A DNA stretch of 64,000 nucleotides from NCBI GenBank assembly GCA_028023455.1, contig JAQFVV010012490.1, positions 1,426,001 to 1,490,000 on the forward strand, in the 5' to 3' direction. Every line of letters starts with the position of its first letter. The first letter of the stretch is position 1. This stretch comes from Epiperipatus broadwayi. Taxonomy: Eukaryota > Onychophora > Udeonychophora > Euonychophora > Peripatidae. The notes beneath the pieces were generated by a model. The model saw only the letters and a program-made list of their open reading frames with translations. It searched no databases and had not been told where the DNA came from. The translations under genes were made by a program, and so were the position numbers. Positions 24,728 through 37,431 of the stretch are shown here, one piece after another.

Positions 24728-27700
24728 TATAACAAAAACAAAAAAGTAAAAACATATATATATAATTACAGAAGTATATTACAATTGTTTATATATATTG
24801 ATAACATTTTTTAATTTCATTTACAGTTAAATAATTAATAGCAAAATGACAATAATAATATTTATGTAGGTTAAGTGAAGATAGATAAAGCTATTTACAT
24901 AAATGCATTTTAAAAATAGCTGAAACTATTAAAAAAAAATTATAGAACTAATATAACAAAAAAAGTCCAATTTTTTTTTAAAAGTATAGTACATAAAGAG
25001 TTAAAAATAAAGAACATTCATATTCTTTTGATGAATTATATAAAACTCTGCTGACTTAATATTACATCTCTTAATGCTATCTCTTAACTCTTCTAAATGT
25101 GAGTAAAATTCATAACAGTTTTAAGCTATGTAAAAACATTAGCTTTAAGCTAACATTTAAAATGAATGATTTTAATATAAAACTTTTACTTATAAAAAGA
25201 AAAGAAAGTCGTTACCAAATTAATGTGAAATTGTAAAAATAGATTAAAACTTTTATTTATGGAACAACTCGATTCCCTATTAAGGATTTTTATTATTATA
25301 ACTCCATCTTTTTTACTTCATTTTTGATTTATATATATATTTAACTTACATTCCGTTTATTATTATTGTAAGTAATTATATGTACAAAATATAGTATACG
25401 GTATATCTTCTCTCTCTATAAATAAATATAAGGTACCATTAATATTATTCGCCACGATTATGTAAATACAATCTTTAAATGATTCCATTGTAGAACAAAG
25501 GTCCCTCACCCCCTAACCTTAAATGAAGACAGTACTCTCCAGGCTTGTCAACTGCTGCCGAGATCAAAGTCTGTAATTTTTTCCTTTCTTAATTTGTCTC
25601 TAGATAATAATAAAGCTAGATAACCATTTACTGCCCAATATTAAATAGTTAAGCAGGACTGGTAATGTTCCATTATCTGAAAAAACAAAACAAAAACAAG
25701 AAACTAAGCCTGTTTTTAATCTGAAAAAATTTCAGTTCTACCTGGCATTAGTTTTAAACTAAGTCAAGAATATGACAAGCAGTTGTACCAATGACTATAC
25801 TAGGAATTTCTTTGTATATTTATGTATGTGGGTGTGCTTTATATATAAAATGTAACTTCTTAATCTATCCAGCAAAGATTTAAATTAACAATCAATGACT
25901 GAATATGAATTAAAAAAAAAAAAAAAAATTTTTTTTTTTAGTTTTTATAAAGAATATATAAAAATGCATATACAACATTTACTAATCAAGTCTATACAAA
26001 CTCACAAAGAGAAGACATTATATTCGCTAAATCTAAATTTTAATGTGTTATTCATCAAGCTTATCATCTGCTTCACAATAGTTTTTTTAGGCTTCCCCAG
26101 TTTGGTTTTACTCTCTAGCTAAGAATTTTTAAATGATTTATAAAATAATAACTAGAAAAAAATTGTTACATTAGTTGTGGCCACCTGGAACAGTTTAGAA
26201 TCTAAAAGTTTTACCTGACGCTAGTTTATGAGCATGTTAGCCAGATGTATCAAGCATTATCACAAGATTTTCATTTATATATATGTATTATATCCAATAA
26301 ATGACGTTAAATCACTCCAAAGATATATAAAGAATTGTGAACTTTAAAAAAATGATTCAAACTTATATATATATATATTGCAATACATTGATTAAAGATT
26401 AATATTATATATATATTTCTGGATACTTATAAGTACACTGTTTTTTTTTATATATATTCTATAGGAATGATCAAAAAATATAAAAGTTGTACATCAGGTA
26501 ATATCTGTTCACACAAAAGAAAAATAGCCATCTTCCTTACAGAAAAACAGACAACAATCTTTACAAAAAAAAAAAAAAAAGAGCAGCTAAAATATATATT
26601 ACGTTATAGTTTAAATTTAATTAGAGAAAAAAAATGCAAATTTCAGAAAATTAATAACATTCATTTATAATTCAACTAATGTAAAAAGAATTAAATAATA
26701 CAAAATAAATCTATCTTAATTACTTGAACAATTTGTAATGTTATTATTTATTCTAATATTTTCATATTGTACCACATTATTAAAATAAATTTATGAAGAA
26801 AAATGCCTATAATAATCATATAGGCCCACTATATGACTAAAAAGCACATGTGAACATGGTAAATTTTAGTACCCCCCCCCACTTCATTCTATGAAATAAA
26901 ATTTGTAAATTAAAAACATTTTTTCTAGCGCTTTCACAAGAAAAACTTGAAAATATAGCTTTAGTCATTTAAGTGTTTAGTAAATACTTTACATGTTTTA
27001 TTCATTTACTTCTATAAAATATATATGGAGAATAAAACACATTAATTAGACTTGTCTTCTTGATTAAAAATTTTCCAATTAAATTTTTTTAAAATAAATC
27101 AGTTTATATGTAAAATTGAAATAATAGTTAAGAAAACATTGCACTATTCACCTCCTCCTCTCCACCGGCTCTGATATAATATAATTATATAATGGTTATT
27201 AAAAATATTATGTACATCAAGAACATGATTCTTTGGGAGCTTCATTCTTCATAGCAAGGAGCAAAGAGAGCTTGGTACCTGGCTTATTTCCATCATTCTT
27301 TATTAATCAATATTTAAATCAACTTTAACCATCAGGTTAGTAATTCATTAAAAACAAGTATTTGTTTGAAAATTCATTAAAAAAATCTCTCATGCATAAA
27401 CTTATTCACATTTCTTATTAACAAAATTATATTCATTCAATAATAATATATTTACATTAACACTACTATTTAATTTTTTATTTGGTGTTATTTCACTATT
27501 AAAAACTATAATTTATTATATATATATAGTCTGATATTTTAAATTTTCTTACTTACATTGTTTATATTTTAATAGAACCACCAAAATATGTCAATTTTAA
27601 ATAATAGAGCAGATACAACTCCTACATCCATTAACATCTTCTCGTTAAAAAGAAAGTTCTTTGTTTTCAAAATCCATTTTTTATTTTTAAATCAGAATCT

Positions 27701-28370
27701 TTCTAACACAAAAGTTGTTTATGTTTTCTATTAACAATAACATTTTATTATAGAGAAGAAAATAAACCTCCAGTTTATAAATATATGAATAGACTATTTA
27801 TTACAGTAAAAATACTTTCACTTGTTTTCATTTAACAATAAAAATTTCCCATGAAATTTGTTAAGAATTAAATACTTTAGCATGCAATATCATTTTAAAA
27901 ACAATGTTTTTTATTCATTCTGTCTTTTTTAAATTTGGAACATATTGTGGATTACTGATTAATTGTGAGTTTTTAGCTAAAGAATGCATACAAGAAAAAG
28001 CTATTCAGTAAAATGTGTAAAAAAATAATACATAATCTAAAAAAAAGATATCATTATTAAAAATAGGAAAAGCTATTTAGTAAAACATGCAAAAAGATAA
28101 TACGATATAATAATAATAAAAAAAGCAAAGATAACATTAGTAAAAAACTTTAGCACAACACAGTATTGATCCTACACCTCACATTTCAGATGCGGCTACT
28201 CATCCCAAACTGCACAACACACCTTAAACTATAAAATATTTTTGCTAAAGAGAATCTGATCATATGCAGAATTACTATAACTATGAGATATTTTTAACAT
28301 GTTTTATTTTTAAATAAATTATTAATAATATGTTACTTTTTGTATAAATTTGGTTATTTAAATAAAAACG
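24728..28370. other. Gene-poor AT-rich stretch
   Basis: Homopolymer A/T runs, short TA repeats (for example 26365-26420) and a C run at 26872-26880 are seen. A less AT-rich patch at 25500-25570 (CTCCAGGCTTGTCAACTGCT and neighbours) has no open frame or pairing that I can interpret. No gene is recognised. Confidence 0.5.
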
Positions 28371-28383
28371 ATTGAAAAATCTA

Positions 28384-28830
28384 TAAACATTTTCATTCAT
28401 ATATAATTTTATTAATTATAGTGATGAAAGGGCATCAGCCTGTTCAGTTTTGTGCAATGGTAGAGTATATATGAAATATATTTTGAGGCAAGCAATTGTC
28501 ACAAGTTTAAGTAAAGAAATATTCCTCTTATATTTAAATAATAAATAAAGCGATTTGGAAATATAAACATTTATATATGTTTTATTATTTATCATGAAAT
28601 AATGGCATCAGCCTATTCAGTTTAGCATAATGATAAGAGTATACATAAAGTATATTTTGAGTTCATCCCTAGAAATTCAAGACTTGAGTAAAAAAGTTCT
28701 TATATTTAAATAAAAAATATTTACAAACAACATATTTCTAATGATGAAATGATTGGAAAATGTAAACATTTTTATTTACATATAAATTTTATTTATTATC
28801 TTGGTATCTTGGCATCACCATGATGAAGCA
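28384..28830. repeat. Tandem repeat, unit about 180-195 bp, with A-box-like motif
   Basis: Units start with AAACATTT... near 28385, 28564 and 28761. Each contains a GATGAAA or ATGAAAT segment, a GGCATCA segment and, in the first two, GCCTGTTCAGTTT or GCCTATTCAGTTT. The first has CAATGGTAGAGTATA, resembling a tRNA A box, and the second has a GTTCATCCCTAGAAATTC segment resembling a B box. It may derive from a SINE that became tandem, but the link is weak. Confidence 0.5.
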
Positions 28831-31310
28831 CCTTTGTGGACACACAATCTGCACACTTGCATGCAGTGGCCCTGTAAGCATATGATCAATTGTTAAGAAG
28901 TCAGTGACCTTCGAAAATTCACATAGCATACACTCCACAATTCTGTTCTATTAAACAAACTAATTTTATTCTGATGAATATTGGATCCAGAAACTTTAAA
29001 GTGTAAGTCTGCAATGTGGATACTATTAAATCACAGACAGTAATATATATAATGCATAATGACATCTTTACTTGCTTTTTATTATTATAAAAATCTGCTC
29101 TTTAATGGCATATACATCATTGATTACTGTTACATTAATAGATTATTTATAGTAACATATATGTTATTTGGATGAAAATATAAAAGAAGCAAATTATTTG
29201 GGGAGAAAGAAATTTCAAAATTTTTCAGATTCTAATGTTTATAACTTTAAAAAAAAGTTCTCTCAAGCTAGTTTTTAAAATAATATAGGGTGAAAATAAG
29301 AGAACCATCAAAACATTTTCTCTTATATAAACAATTCTATTTATGTAATATTCAGAAAAAAAAGATATAATAATTGAAATGTATAAAAAAATTTTAAAAA
29401 TTCAAAATAAATATTTTAATTTTCATTCATATAAAATGTATTCTTATCACTCATTTCAATTCATACTTTATTATTTACATTTTTTTAAAATTTTTATAAA
29501 ATTACAATAGAAATAAATAGAAAATGAAAAGTTCATAAACGGATTAATAACATATATAATTACAACATACAATTAAATAATAACGTTACTAAATTATTTA
29601 ATAACAAAAGTAGAAAGGATGACACTTTAATTACAAATGTGTTTCCACATGCAATACATATCTTAAAACTTGAGTTTTTAAATAATATTAAAAGAAAGTA
29701 AAATATGGAATTAGAAGAATTTCAATTTTGAAATTTAAAATATATTTAATAGTACATATAAAAATAATAAAACAATAGATATATATACATAATTAAATAA
29801 GAATAACCACGTGGCTTATTATCAAATTCCCCATTCAACACTATGCATTCTACCTACATCTTACATATTAAAAATTATAACAATAAAAATATAATTTTAA
29901 CAATTATTAAATAAAAATTCAAAACATATTACTACAATTTAAGTAACAAATATATGGATTGAAAATAAGTAAAACTAATTGTATATAAAAAAGTTAATGT
30001 TAGAAGCTAAAAATCATAATTACTATGATTTGATTAAAACAAAAAGAAAGAAAATAAGCTGAAAATAAATGATTATGAAAGATTCAATTCAATTCACTTA
30101 AACAAATGTTTTTAAAATAGTCAGTTTCTTTCTTTTTTTTTTTTTTAAAAGTGAATCCATTAATCACATATAACAAACAGCACAGAAAAAAAAACTTTTA
30201 TTTCATTCTAAATATCAGACCATATGTGATCAATGAAAAAACAAATGCACATTCTATTCTCTTAATTTTTCAGATATTAAATTTATGATAAGAATTGTAA
30301 ATAATTTTTTTTTTAAATATTTTTCTCTGTAAAATCGATGGGTTCCAATAGATACCATGCTATTCATGCCTAAGAAAAGAGAATTCAAATAGATAATTCA
30401 GTTATTGTGCCAAATATATTATTATTAAATTATGATAATATAAAGTAGTAAAATTATAATAAACAGTAATAAATAAATTTAAATAGTACACAAGCCCAGA
30501 AAATTCTAAACTATGAAACTAGATTTTGATTTTAACATTTTATGCACATATGTCTAACTGGCAACACTTTTTTAAAATAATATTACATCTTTTTTAATTA
30601 CATGAATCAAATATATTATATTGAACATTTTTATTTTTATAAAAATTATTAGAGTGTTTTTCAATTTTAAAAAAAAAAAAGCGCTGAAGTATATAATAAA
30701 CATCCATGATCATAAATAAGGTTCACATCTAAAATCAGATAGAAAAGTCCATAGCCATACAATGGATCACCAGATAATTGTCAGCAAATAATCTTAAACT
30801 ATTCTTAGTTGAAAATAAATCTCAATACACCAATCTGGATTAGTCAAATGACAATCAATATGCTGGCCAAAAACTAAAACCATAACTGAATCCTTCATCA
30901 CTGATAGTAATGAAGGCATTAATAATCTCTTCTATATTCATAATTTCTATATTTACAGTTTCAGTCACTTGTGATTAAAAAAATATTTACAAAAATTTAA
31001 AGCTAATAAAAATAATTTTTAATTTTCTAAATTTTAATTTTTAGTTCACAGATATCACTTGTTTGCTGAGATTTCAAGTAGGAACAGTAGGGCTTCATTA
31101 TAAGTCTTTTGCATTTTTAAAGCAAATAAACTTTGCTAAAAAATTAAACATTATTTTTTCTATATATAAATACTCTCTGTATACTTGAATAAATTTATTT
31201 TGTAAGAATTTTTTAAACAATGTATATGCATACTTTTATATAAGACTTTTTTTTTTACAGCAATAATTAAAACAAAAAATAAAAACAATAATTTATTTTT
31301 AATGATTAAA
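28831..31310. other. Gene-poor AT-rich stretch
   Basis: Only A/T tracts and short repeats are seen. No element boundary, RNA gene or protein motif could be supported. Confidence 0.5.
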
Positions 31311-31470
31311 CTATTCTCCATTTTTATTTTCTTTTTTAAAATACAGGCCAACATATTCAGTGATTTCTTTTTTCTCTCCACTTAAAAATTCTTGTAACCC
31401 TTTAAAAGTTTTTAAAGATTTAGGGGGAAAACGCTGCTTTTTCTTCTTTCTATGGAAATTCTTCCTCCTT
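31311..31470 (-). CDS. Possible C-terminal exon of unknown gene
   Basis: A minus-strand frame is open from an AG (31472-31471) that could be a splice acceptor to a TAG at 31313-31311, about 53 codons. It encodes a very basic segment (RRKNFHRKKKKQRF) then a mixed-charge stretch (LQEFLSGEKKEITEYVGLYF) and a lysine-rich tail. Balanced use of P, G, E and Q in such AT-rich DNA is unusual for chance. There is no ATG, so it would need upstream exons to the right, which I cannot identify. I recognise no family. The weak polypyrimidine tract before the AG argues against it. Confidence 0.2.
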
Positions 31471-31474
31471 CTAT

Positions 31475-31873
31475 TTAATATTTTGATTAATTAAAGCAAT
31501 TATCACAAATAAATAGACTTGCTGAACTGAACTAAGACAAAATAAAGCATGCAGCTCTAGAATAGTTAGTCTTATTAACTTACAGGTGCAATGGAGTCAC
31601 AAACTATGTTACATTTTGTTCTAAGCCCCCCCCCCCCATATTTACTGTATACAATGTGTAATTGTTCACATGTTGTGGACAAAAAGTGATTAGAATAATT
31701 TATAAAGGATTTGAACTTAAACTTTCAAGCTCCTGCAGCTGTCCACTCCATTTTATAAAATATATATTGTTTATTGAACTGCAAATGCACATTACTTTTC
31801 AACATGAACATATATAACATGGATGCTTTTTGATATATATAAAAGTAATACAAACCAAGATTATGATGTAAAT
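31475..31873. other. AT-rich spacer with C run
   Basis: It holds a 12-base C run at about 31626-31637. No gene is recognised. The 67-codon frame at 31725-31928 runs into the hAT end and has no protein signature. Confidence 0.45.
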
Positions 31874-32560
31874 CATGGGTGGGGAACCTTTTTTCTTCCA
31901 AGGACCATTTGGCTATTTGTAATCTCAATCACAGGCCACACAAAAACATCGATTTAAAAATTAGCTTACTATATTTGATCAAAATTTAATTAAAGCTGGG
32001 CAACTTTTTCAATTGGCAGGCCAATTTCAACTTTCCCCTTTTAAATGAGGGCCATAATTTTTTTGTAAATTAAAAAATAAAGTAACGTCATTATTATTAT
32101 TATTAATGACTCTTCCGTATTTACTTACAATTTTTCCAATTTTGTCATGAATCTATCTTTGTGATATAGATTCTTAAATTTTTTTTTCTGTTGTGGACAA
32201 CTTAATTCTACACCAGTTAGGATGCAGTCTTCTATAAATTCTCTCCTTAGAAAATGCTTTCAAATTTTCTGCCTTTTTAAAAAAAATAACTTAAAAGAAT
32301 TTTCTGCTTGTTTGTATAAAATGTCAGTTACTTAGTTAAGCTCCTTTTCAAATTTTCTATTTTAATATTCTTTCTTCCTCAATAATTTTATTGTAATCAG
32401 AATGTTTGAAAATAGTAACTTTTAATAATGTATTCTTTATTAATTGAAATCATTTCCAAACATATTATACACATTGATTTACTATTTCTTTCAATAAAAA
32501 AATGCATTGCTCCATTTATTTTCATATGGGTGATTTTCTGTGTCAATTTTTCTTATCTTA
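31874..32560 (-). pseudogene. hAT transposon remnant: BED finger and N-terminal transposase
   Basis: The left terminus, CATGGGTGGGGAACCTTTTT (31874), followed by GGACCATTTGG, resembles hAT ends. On the minus strand, N- to C-terminal, a BED-type zinc finger region reads SMCIICLEMISINKEY (about 32425-32475) with the HSDYNK segment after it (about 32380-32400). Further on comes EDCILTGVELSCPQQKKKF (about 32175-32232), a signature of the GTF2IRD2/ZBED5-like branch of hAT transposases. The catalytic core and the C-terminal dimerisation domain are missing between 32127 and the left end, so this is an internally deleted, frameshifted pseudogene. A right terminus could not be found. Transposases of this family cut DNA and leave 8-bp target duplications. 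Confidence 0.68.
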
Positions 32561-32924
32561 CTCCTGTAGCATCCTAAAAAAAAAAAAATTGCGTGCAAAA
32601 TAATAATAATAAAATGAAATAAAATTCAAGTTTTATTTTTTTCTAGCTATATGTTTGTCTACAAAAATCACTATAAAACCAAACAAAAATGCTCTCAGCA
32701 TTGTAGATTAAATTCATAGTCAGGTAGACCACATAATATAGATAATTTGTTAGAATATTGCACCTCTGATAGAATAAGTTAGAATTATTATAAAGATTGG
32801 AGAGAGAAAAAGATCTAGTTGAGAAAACAAATATTAACTCTTAATTCAATATTTGCATATATATTTGTACTGCACTATGTATATATTTAAACAGAAGTTT
32901 TATATAGATTGACTATAGATACAG
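32561..32924. other. AT-rich spacer
   Basis: An A run at about 32578-32588 and (AAT)n at about 32601-32612 are present. No gene is recognised. Confidence 0.45.
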
Positions 32925-33001
32925 AGGGCTAGACTTGGCCTACGGGCAGGAGATTCCCCATCCATGTGGTGTAAACAAAATAATAATAATAATAACAATA
33001 T
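32925..33001 (+). repeat. Possible retroelement 3' end with AAT tail
   Basis: A less AT-rich block (GGGCTAGACTTGGCCTACGG through the CCATCCATGTGG segment) leads into a short AAT run. This arrangement looks like the 3' end of a LINE or SINE terminating in a simple repeat. It lies directly before the Jockey/CR1-group LINE, whose own start is near 33010. The family is not identified. Confidence 0.3.
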
Positions 33002-33009
33002 TATTATTG

Positions 33010-35824
33010 TTGTTTTGATATGATAGATCTTTTTTGTTTTTATATGAATATTAAAGGGATGAGAACTAAGTGTACAGCAATTAAACAATTCTTTGAAATA
33101 GAGCATTATGATTTGATATTTTTTATGGAGACTTGGTTAAATCAACAATTTTCCAATTGTTCTTTCCTTAACAATAGATATATTATTTTATTTACAGATA
33201 GATCTTTAGAAAATGCAGTTAGAAGAGGTGGCACTCTTATTGCTATTAATAAAAATGTTTTATATAAAGAACTACATTTTACTTATTCTGTATGTGAATC
33301 TACATGGTGTGAAGTTAACGTTGATCATAATTTTAAATGTATAATAGGAAATATTTATCTTAAATCAAATATCTCACTTTTAGAGCTTGATTATTTCTTG
33401 ACAGCACTTGAGGATTTTTTGATTATTTAAATTTGCCTGATTTATTTAAGGGTAAGATTATTACACCTTATTCCTTATTATCTCAGAAGACTTTAAAAAT
33501 GCTAAGATTTTGCAAATTTTTTGGGCTTAAACTATATAACCCTATTGTTAATGTTTTTCAGCATACTTTAGATTGTGCTCTGTGTAATTCACCAAGGGTT
33601 AGTAATTTTCACTTTGTCTCTGCTACTTTTCCAATTAATGCTCAGCATCCACCTACTGAATTTTATATTAAGATGTGTTATTCTAAAGTTACTTATTCAA
33701 ATGTTTTGAAGAGGGACTATGGGAGGGATAATTATGTTGATCTTTGTAAAGGGATTTCTGAAGTTGATTGGAATTCTATGTACTCAGTTAATGATAGGAA
33801 TTTTTGTATAGATTATTTTTTGAGGATTTTTATTAGTTTTATTGATATATATATTCCCAGTAAATTGTCATTTAAAAAAGATTTTCCTCCTTGGTTTTCA
33901 TATACTCTTATTAGATTATTAAAACGAAATCTTACCATCACGACTCTATTTTATAACACAGAATATATCTTGTTATAAAACCTTTGTCAATTTTAGAAGA
34001 TAGGCTAAATATAGCTATAAAAAAGATTTACAGAGTTATATAAAAAAAATTGAAATTAATATTTCTTCTAATCCTAAGGAATTCTGGAATTATATTAATA
34101 ATGCAGACTTGGATAAAAAAAAAGTTCAAACTACTCATGGCTCTGCACTAAATGCAGGTGATTTTTCTAAACATTTTGACGAGTTATATTCTTCATAATA
34201 CAGGATTGGTTCTAAAATCACATTTCCTTGCAATTTTTCTAGTGCTAAATGTATGGTTGATTATATCTCTAGGGAGGATGTTATTGTAGCTATTAGAAGA
34301 CTTAAAACTCACTCTAATTTAGGATGTGATAATATTCCTTCTTTTATTTATAAGGAGCTAGTTGAATTTATTGCAGTTCCTCTTGCCTATATTTTTAATG
34401 TCTCTTAACTCTTATATTTTTCCCAGTGTTCTGAAATGTGCTAAAATGATTCCGATTTTCAAAAATGGTAATCAGGATTGTGTTTGTAATTATAGACCGA
34501 TTTCTGTTTTGCATACCATTGCATGAAGTTTTGAGAGGTGTGTTCACAATAAAATTATTTCAGATGTGGGTAAGATAATTTCTTCTTCTCAACATGGTTT
34601 TATTCCTAATAGATCGATTGACAGTAATTTACTAACAATTTATGATTATATAACTCATGCGATTGAGGATTGTCAAAGACTAGATGTTATCTATTTTGAT
34701 TTGTCAAAGGCATTTGATAAATTGATCACATTATTTTACTTCATAAATTACATAAAATAGGTTTCTCTATTAAATTTATCTATTAATTTCAATCATTTTT
34801 GGGGAGCCGTACAGCATATATGAAATTCAATAATAAGGTTTCATTCAATTTTGAATGCAATTTAGGTAGGTGTTCCTCACAGTAGCATTTTAGTGCCCAT
34901 GTTGTTTAATATTTATGTTAATGATCTAAAGGATTGCTTGAAATACTCTTTTTTGTTGAGATATGCTGATGACTGTAAGATTTTTAGAAGAATTATATCT
35001 GTTAACAATTGTGTTCTCCTTCAGAAGGATATTGATAACTTTAGCACTTGGTGTGAGTTAAATAATATGTCAGTTAATTTTAATAAATGTTCCTTTGTTT
35101 CTTATTCCAAGAAATCTGAAGTTTTAGAACTTTGTTATAATATCAATTCTCATTAAATTATTTCTGTTAAATCTCAAAAAGATCTTGGAATTGTGTTTTC
35201 TTGTAATGGATCTTTTATTCCTCAACTTGAAATGATAGTTGGTAAGGCTTTTAAAAGTCATGAATGCCATTCTTAGATATGGTCATTTTTTCAATAATGA
35301 TACAAAGTTGAAATTGTTCTTTTTATTGGTTTTTTCTATTATTGAATACAGTTCAATAATTTGGAACCCTAGCTCTTGGCAAGGATGTAATTTGTTGCAA
35401 TCTATCTCAAAGAAGTTTTTTAAATATGTTTCTTGGAAGGGTAAAATGATTAATCTTTCATCTAGATGAAAGTATAGAGATCTTAAATATCTTTATAAGA
35501 TTGTCAATAAACAAGTTATTTTATCAGATATAATTTCAACTATTTTAATTAGTTCTTCAGGTTATGATACTAGGTCTGTTTTGTATATCAGATTCAAACA
35601 TGTCATTCTAATATTCTTAAATATTCTCTGATTATAAGAAATTTTGTAATCTTATTAAACTTAAATGTTATGGTTGATTAATTTTAAATTCAAATTTTAT
35701 TTTATCATGTATACATTTATATTTTCATTTTATGTCATATGTTTTATCCCTTTTATTGTAATGTGCAAATTATAATTGTTTTTTTTTTTTTTGCTGTTGT
35801 TTAGCACTTAAAAAAATGAAATGA

Positions 35825-35825
<1 letters not shown>
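33010..35825 (+). pseudogene. Jockey/CR1-group LINE, ORF2 pseudogene (endonuclease + RT)
   Basis: This is a nearly full-length but frameshifted endonuclease-reverse transcriptase. The APE-type endonuclease is seen in the frame 33020-33430, with NIKGMRTK near residue 10, catalytic-site METWLN at residues 36-41 and RRGGTLIAIN. The DFN motif is destroyed by a small deletion at the junction near 33430, and a TLDCALCN block follows at 33433-33978. RT: SSQHGFIPNRS and motif A FDLSKAFDK (34695-34721) lie in 34566-34760. Motif B/C remnants LFNIYVNDL and RYADD (YADD 34962-34973) lie in 34893-35156, and a thumb segment IIEYSSIIWNPSSW in 35239-35469. At least five stops or shifts prevent a product. A short A-rich segment and an ATT run (35826-35866) close the element. 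ORF1 is not seen. Confidence 0.85.
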
Positions 35826-35857
<32 letters not shown>

Positions 35858-35866
35858 ATAATAATA
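35826..35866. repeat. ATT microsatellite at LINE 3' end
   Basis: About ten ATT units turn into AAT units and follow the AAAATGAAATGA segment that ends the LINE. It may be the retrotransposon's own tail. Confidence 0.8.
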
Positions 35867-36018
35867 GTAATAGTAACAAGTCAGATGTCACATGACTTAT
35901 ATATAGCTTGCACTTACAAATATGTAAAATTAAGAGCGTGCTAATAGCTCTAAACAAGCTTTTTTTTTATTTATGATAAATGCTACTACAAGAGAAGACA
36001 TTCAAATCATTTTTATTT

Positions 36019-36357
<339 letters not shown>

Positions 36358-36669
36358 GCAGTCCTGTTATTCAACCAGAGAAGTAGATGCTTGATCAGTG
36401 CTATCAAAAAGTCAGGAAAAAATGATAAAAAGTCCAAAATTTTGAATGGAACATTACTCATCAAGAAATAAGAAAGGAAAAAGTAACACAAAAAGAACTT
36501 TTTCTGTTAAAAAAAGGTAAAAAAATTTATGCTTATTATATAAAACTAAATTAGTATCAAAAGCAAACATGCTGTCAGGAGAAAAAAAATCTTATATTAG
36601 ATAATAAAAAAAATATTAGCATAAATTCAAACAGTGCAAACAATACTAAAACGTATGCAAATGTTATAA

Positions 36670-37002
36670 AAACAAATAATCTATCATTCAACAACAACAA
36701 CAAAAAAAAGATATAGTATCAAACAGATTACAAGATTTAGAAGAGCCAAAAAAAATGACATTGAGAATATAAGCATAGGCAATGAAAATAATAATGAACT
36801 GGAATTCCAAACGTGGACTGAAGAAGATCTAAAAGAAATAAACCAAAAATTTAATGACACCTTATCAAAAAAAATATTCAAACGATTCAAGAAATTCTTT
36901 TCAAATATATCTCTAGTTTTGGCAGTTACTGATGGGAGTTTATCCATATATAAATTCCCAAAAGACCTCCTATATAAAGAAATAGCTGAGAAACAAATGT
37001 GA
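36670..37002 (+). CDS. Unrecognised 111-codon open frame, possibly retroelement ORF1
   Basis: The frame is open from after a TAA at 36667-36669 to TGA near 37000, with no usable ATG. It contains charged, helix-prone sequence: NNELEFQTWTEEDLKEINQK, then KIFKRFKKFF, then SLVLAVTDGSLSIYKFP. An upstream frame (about 36621-36700) reads an Asn/Ser-rich segment with KTYANVIKTNN, a motif type common near the start of retroelement ORF1 or gag-like proteins. One frameshift in the poly-A/AAC tract near 36700 would join them. The strand opposite is also open (137 codons) and is probably a shadow. I recognise no family; it could be a decayed ORF1 or a host exon. Confidence 0.25.
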   Translation, partial: KQIIYHSTTTTKKRYSIKQITRFRRAKKNDIENISIGNENNNELEFQTWTEEDLKEINQKFNDTLSKKIFKRFKKFFSNISLVLAVTDGSLSIYKFPKDLLYKEIAEKQM

Positions 37003-37374
37003 CATATCATACTAATGTGGCATACCATACTAGCAATCGGAGACCACCAAAATTTTAGATATATTGCAACTGATTTTTTTTTTTTAATGAAAAGCAATGT
37101 GCAGAGTTCCAGGAAAAAAATTTAATGAATCCAAAATTATGCTCTTATTATAATGCATAAAAACCTACATAACTACTACACAGATACATTGAGAAATACA
37201 TACTTTGGTTATAATATTCAAGATTTTACAAAACTAATATAGCAATTTGATCAACCAATATATATATATTAAACCAATCTACTGCACCAACACACCTATT
37301 CCAGTTTACACCAACAACTTTCACTTTAAAATACACCTAAATGATAACATCAATCCTTAAAACAATCCTAACCA

Positions 37375-37431
37375 GATGATGATGGTGGTGGTGATGGTAG
37401 TAGTAGTAGTAGTATTAATAATAATAATAAA
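37375..37431. repeat. Compound microsatellite
   Basis: GAT, GGT, AGT and then AAT units occur in succession. Confidence 0.85.

Noticed and set aside
36684-37097. 137-codon minus-strand frame as a protein
   Set aside because: It is hydrophobic and lies opposite a charged plus-strand frame; it is most likely the shadow of that frame.
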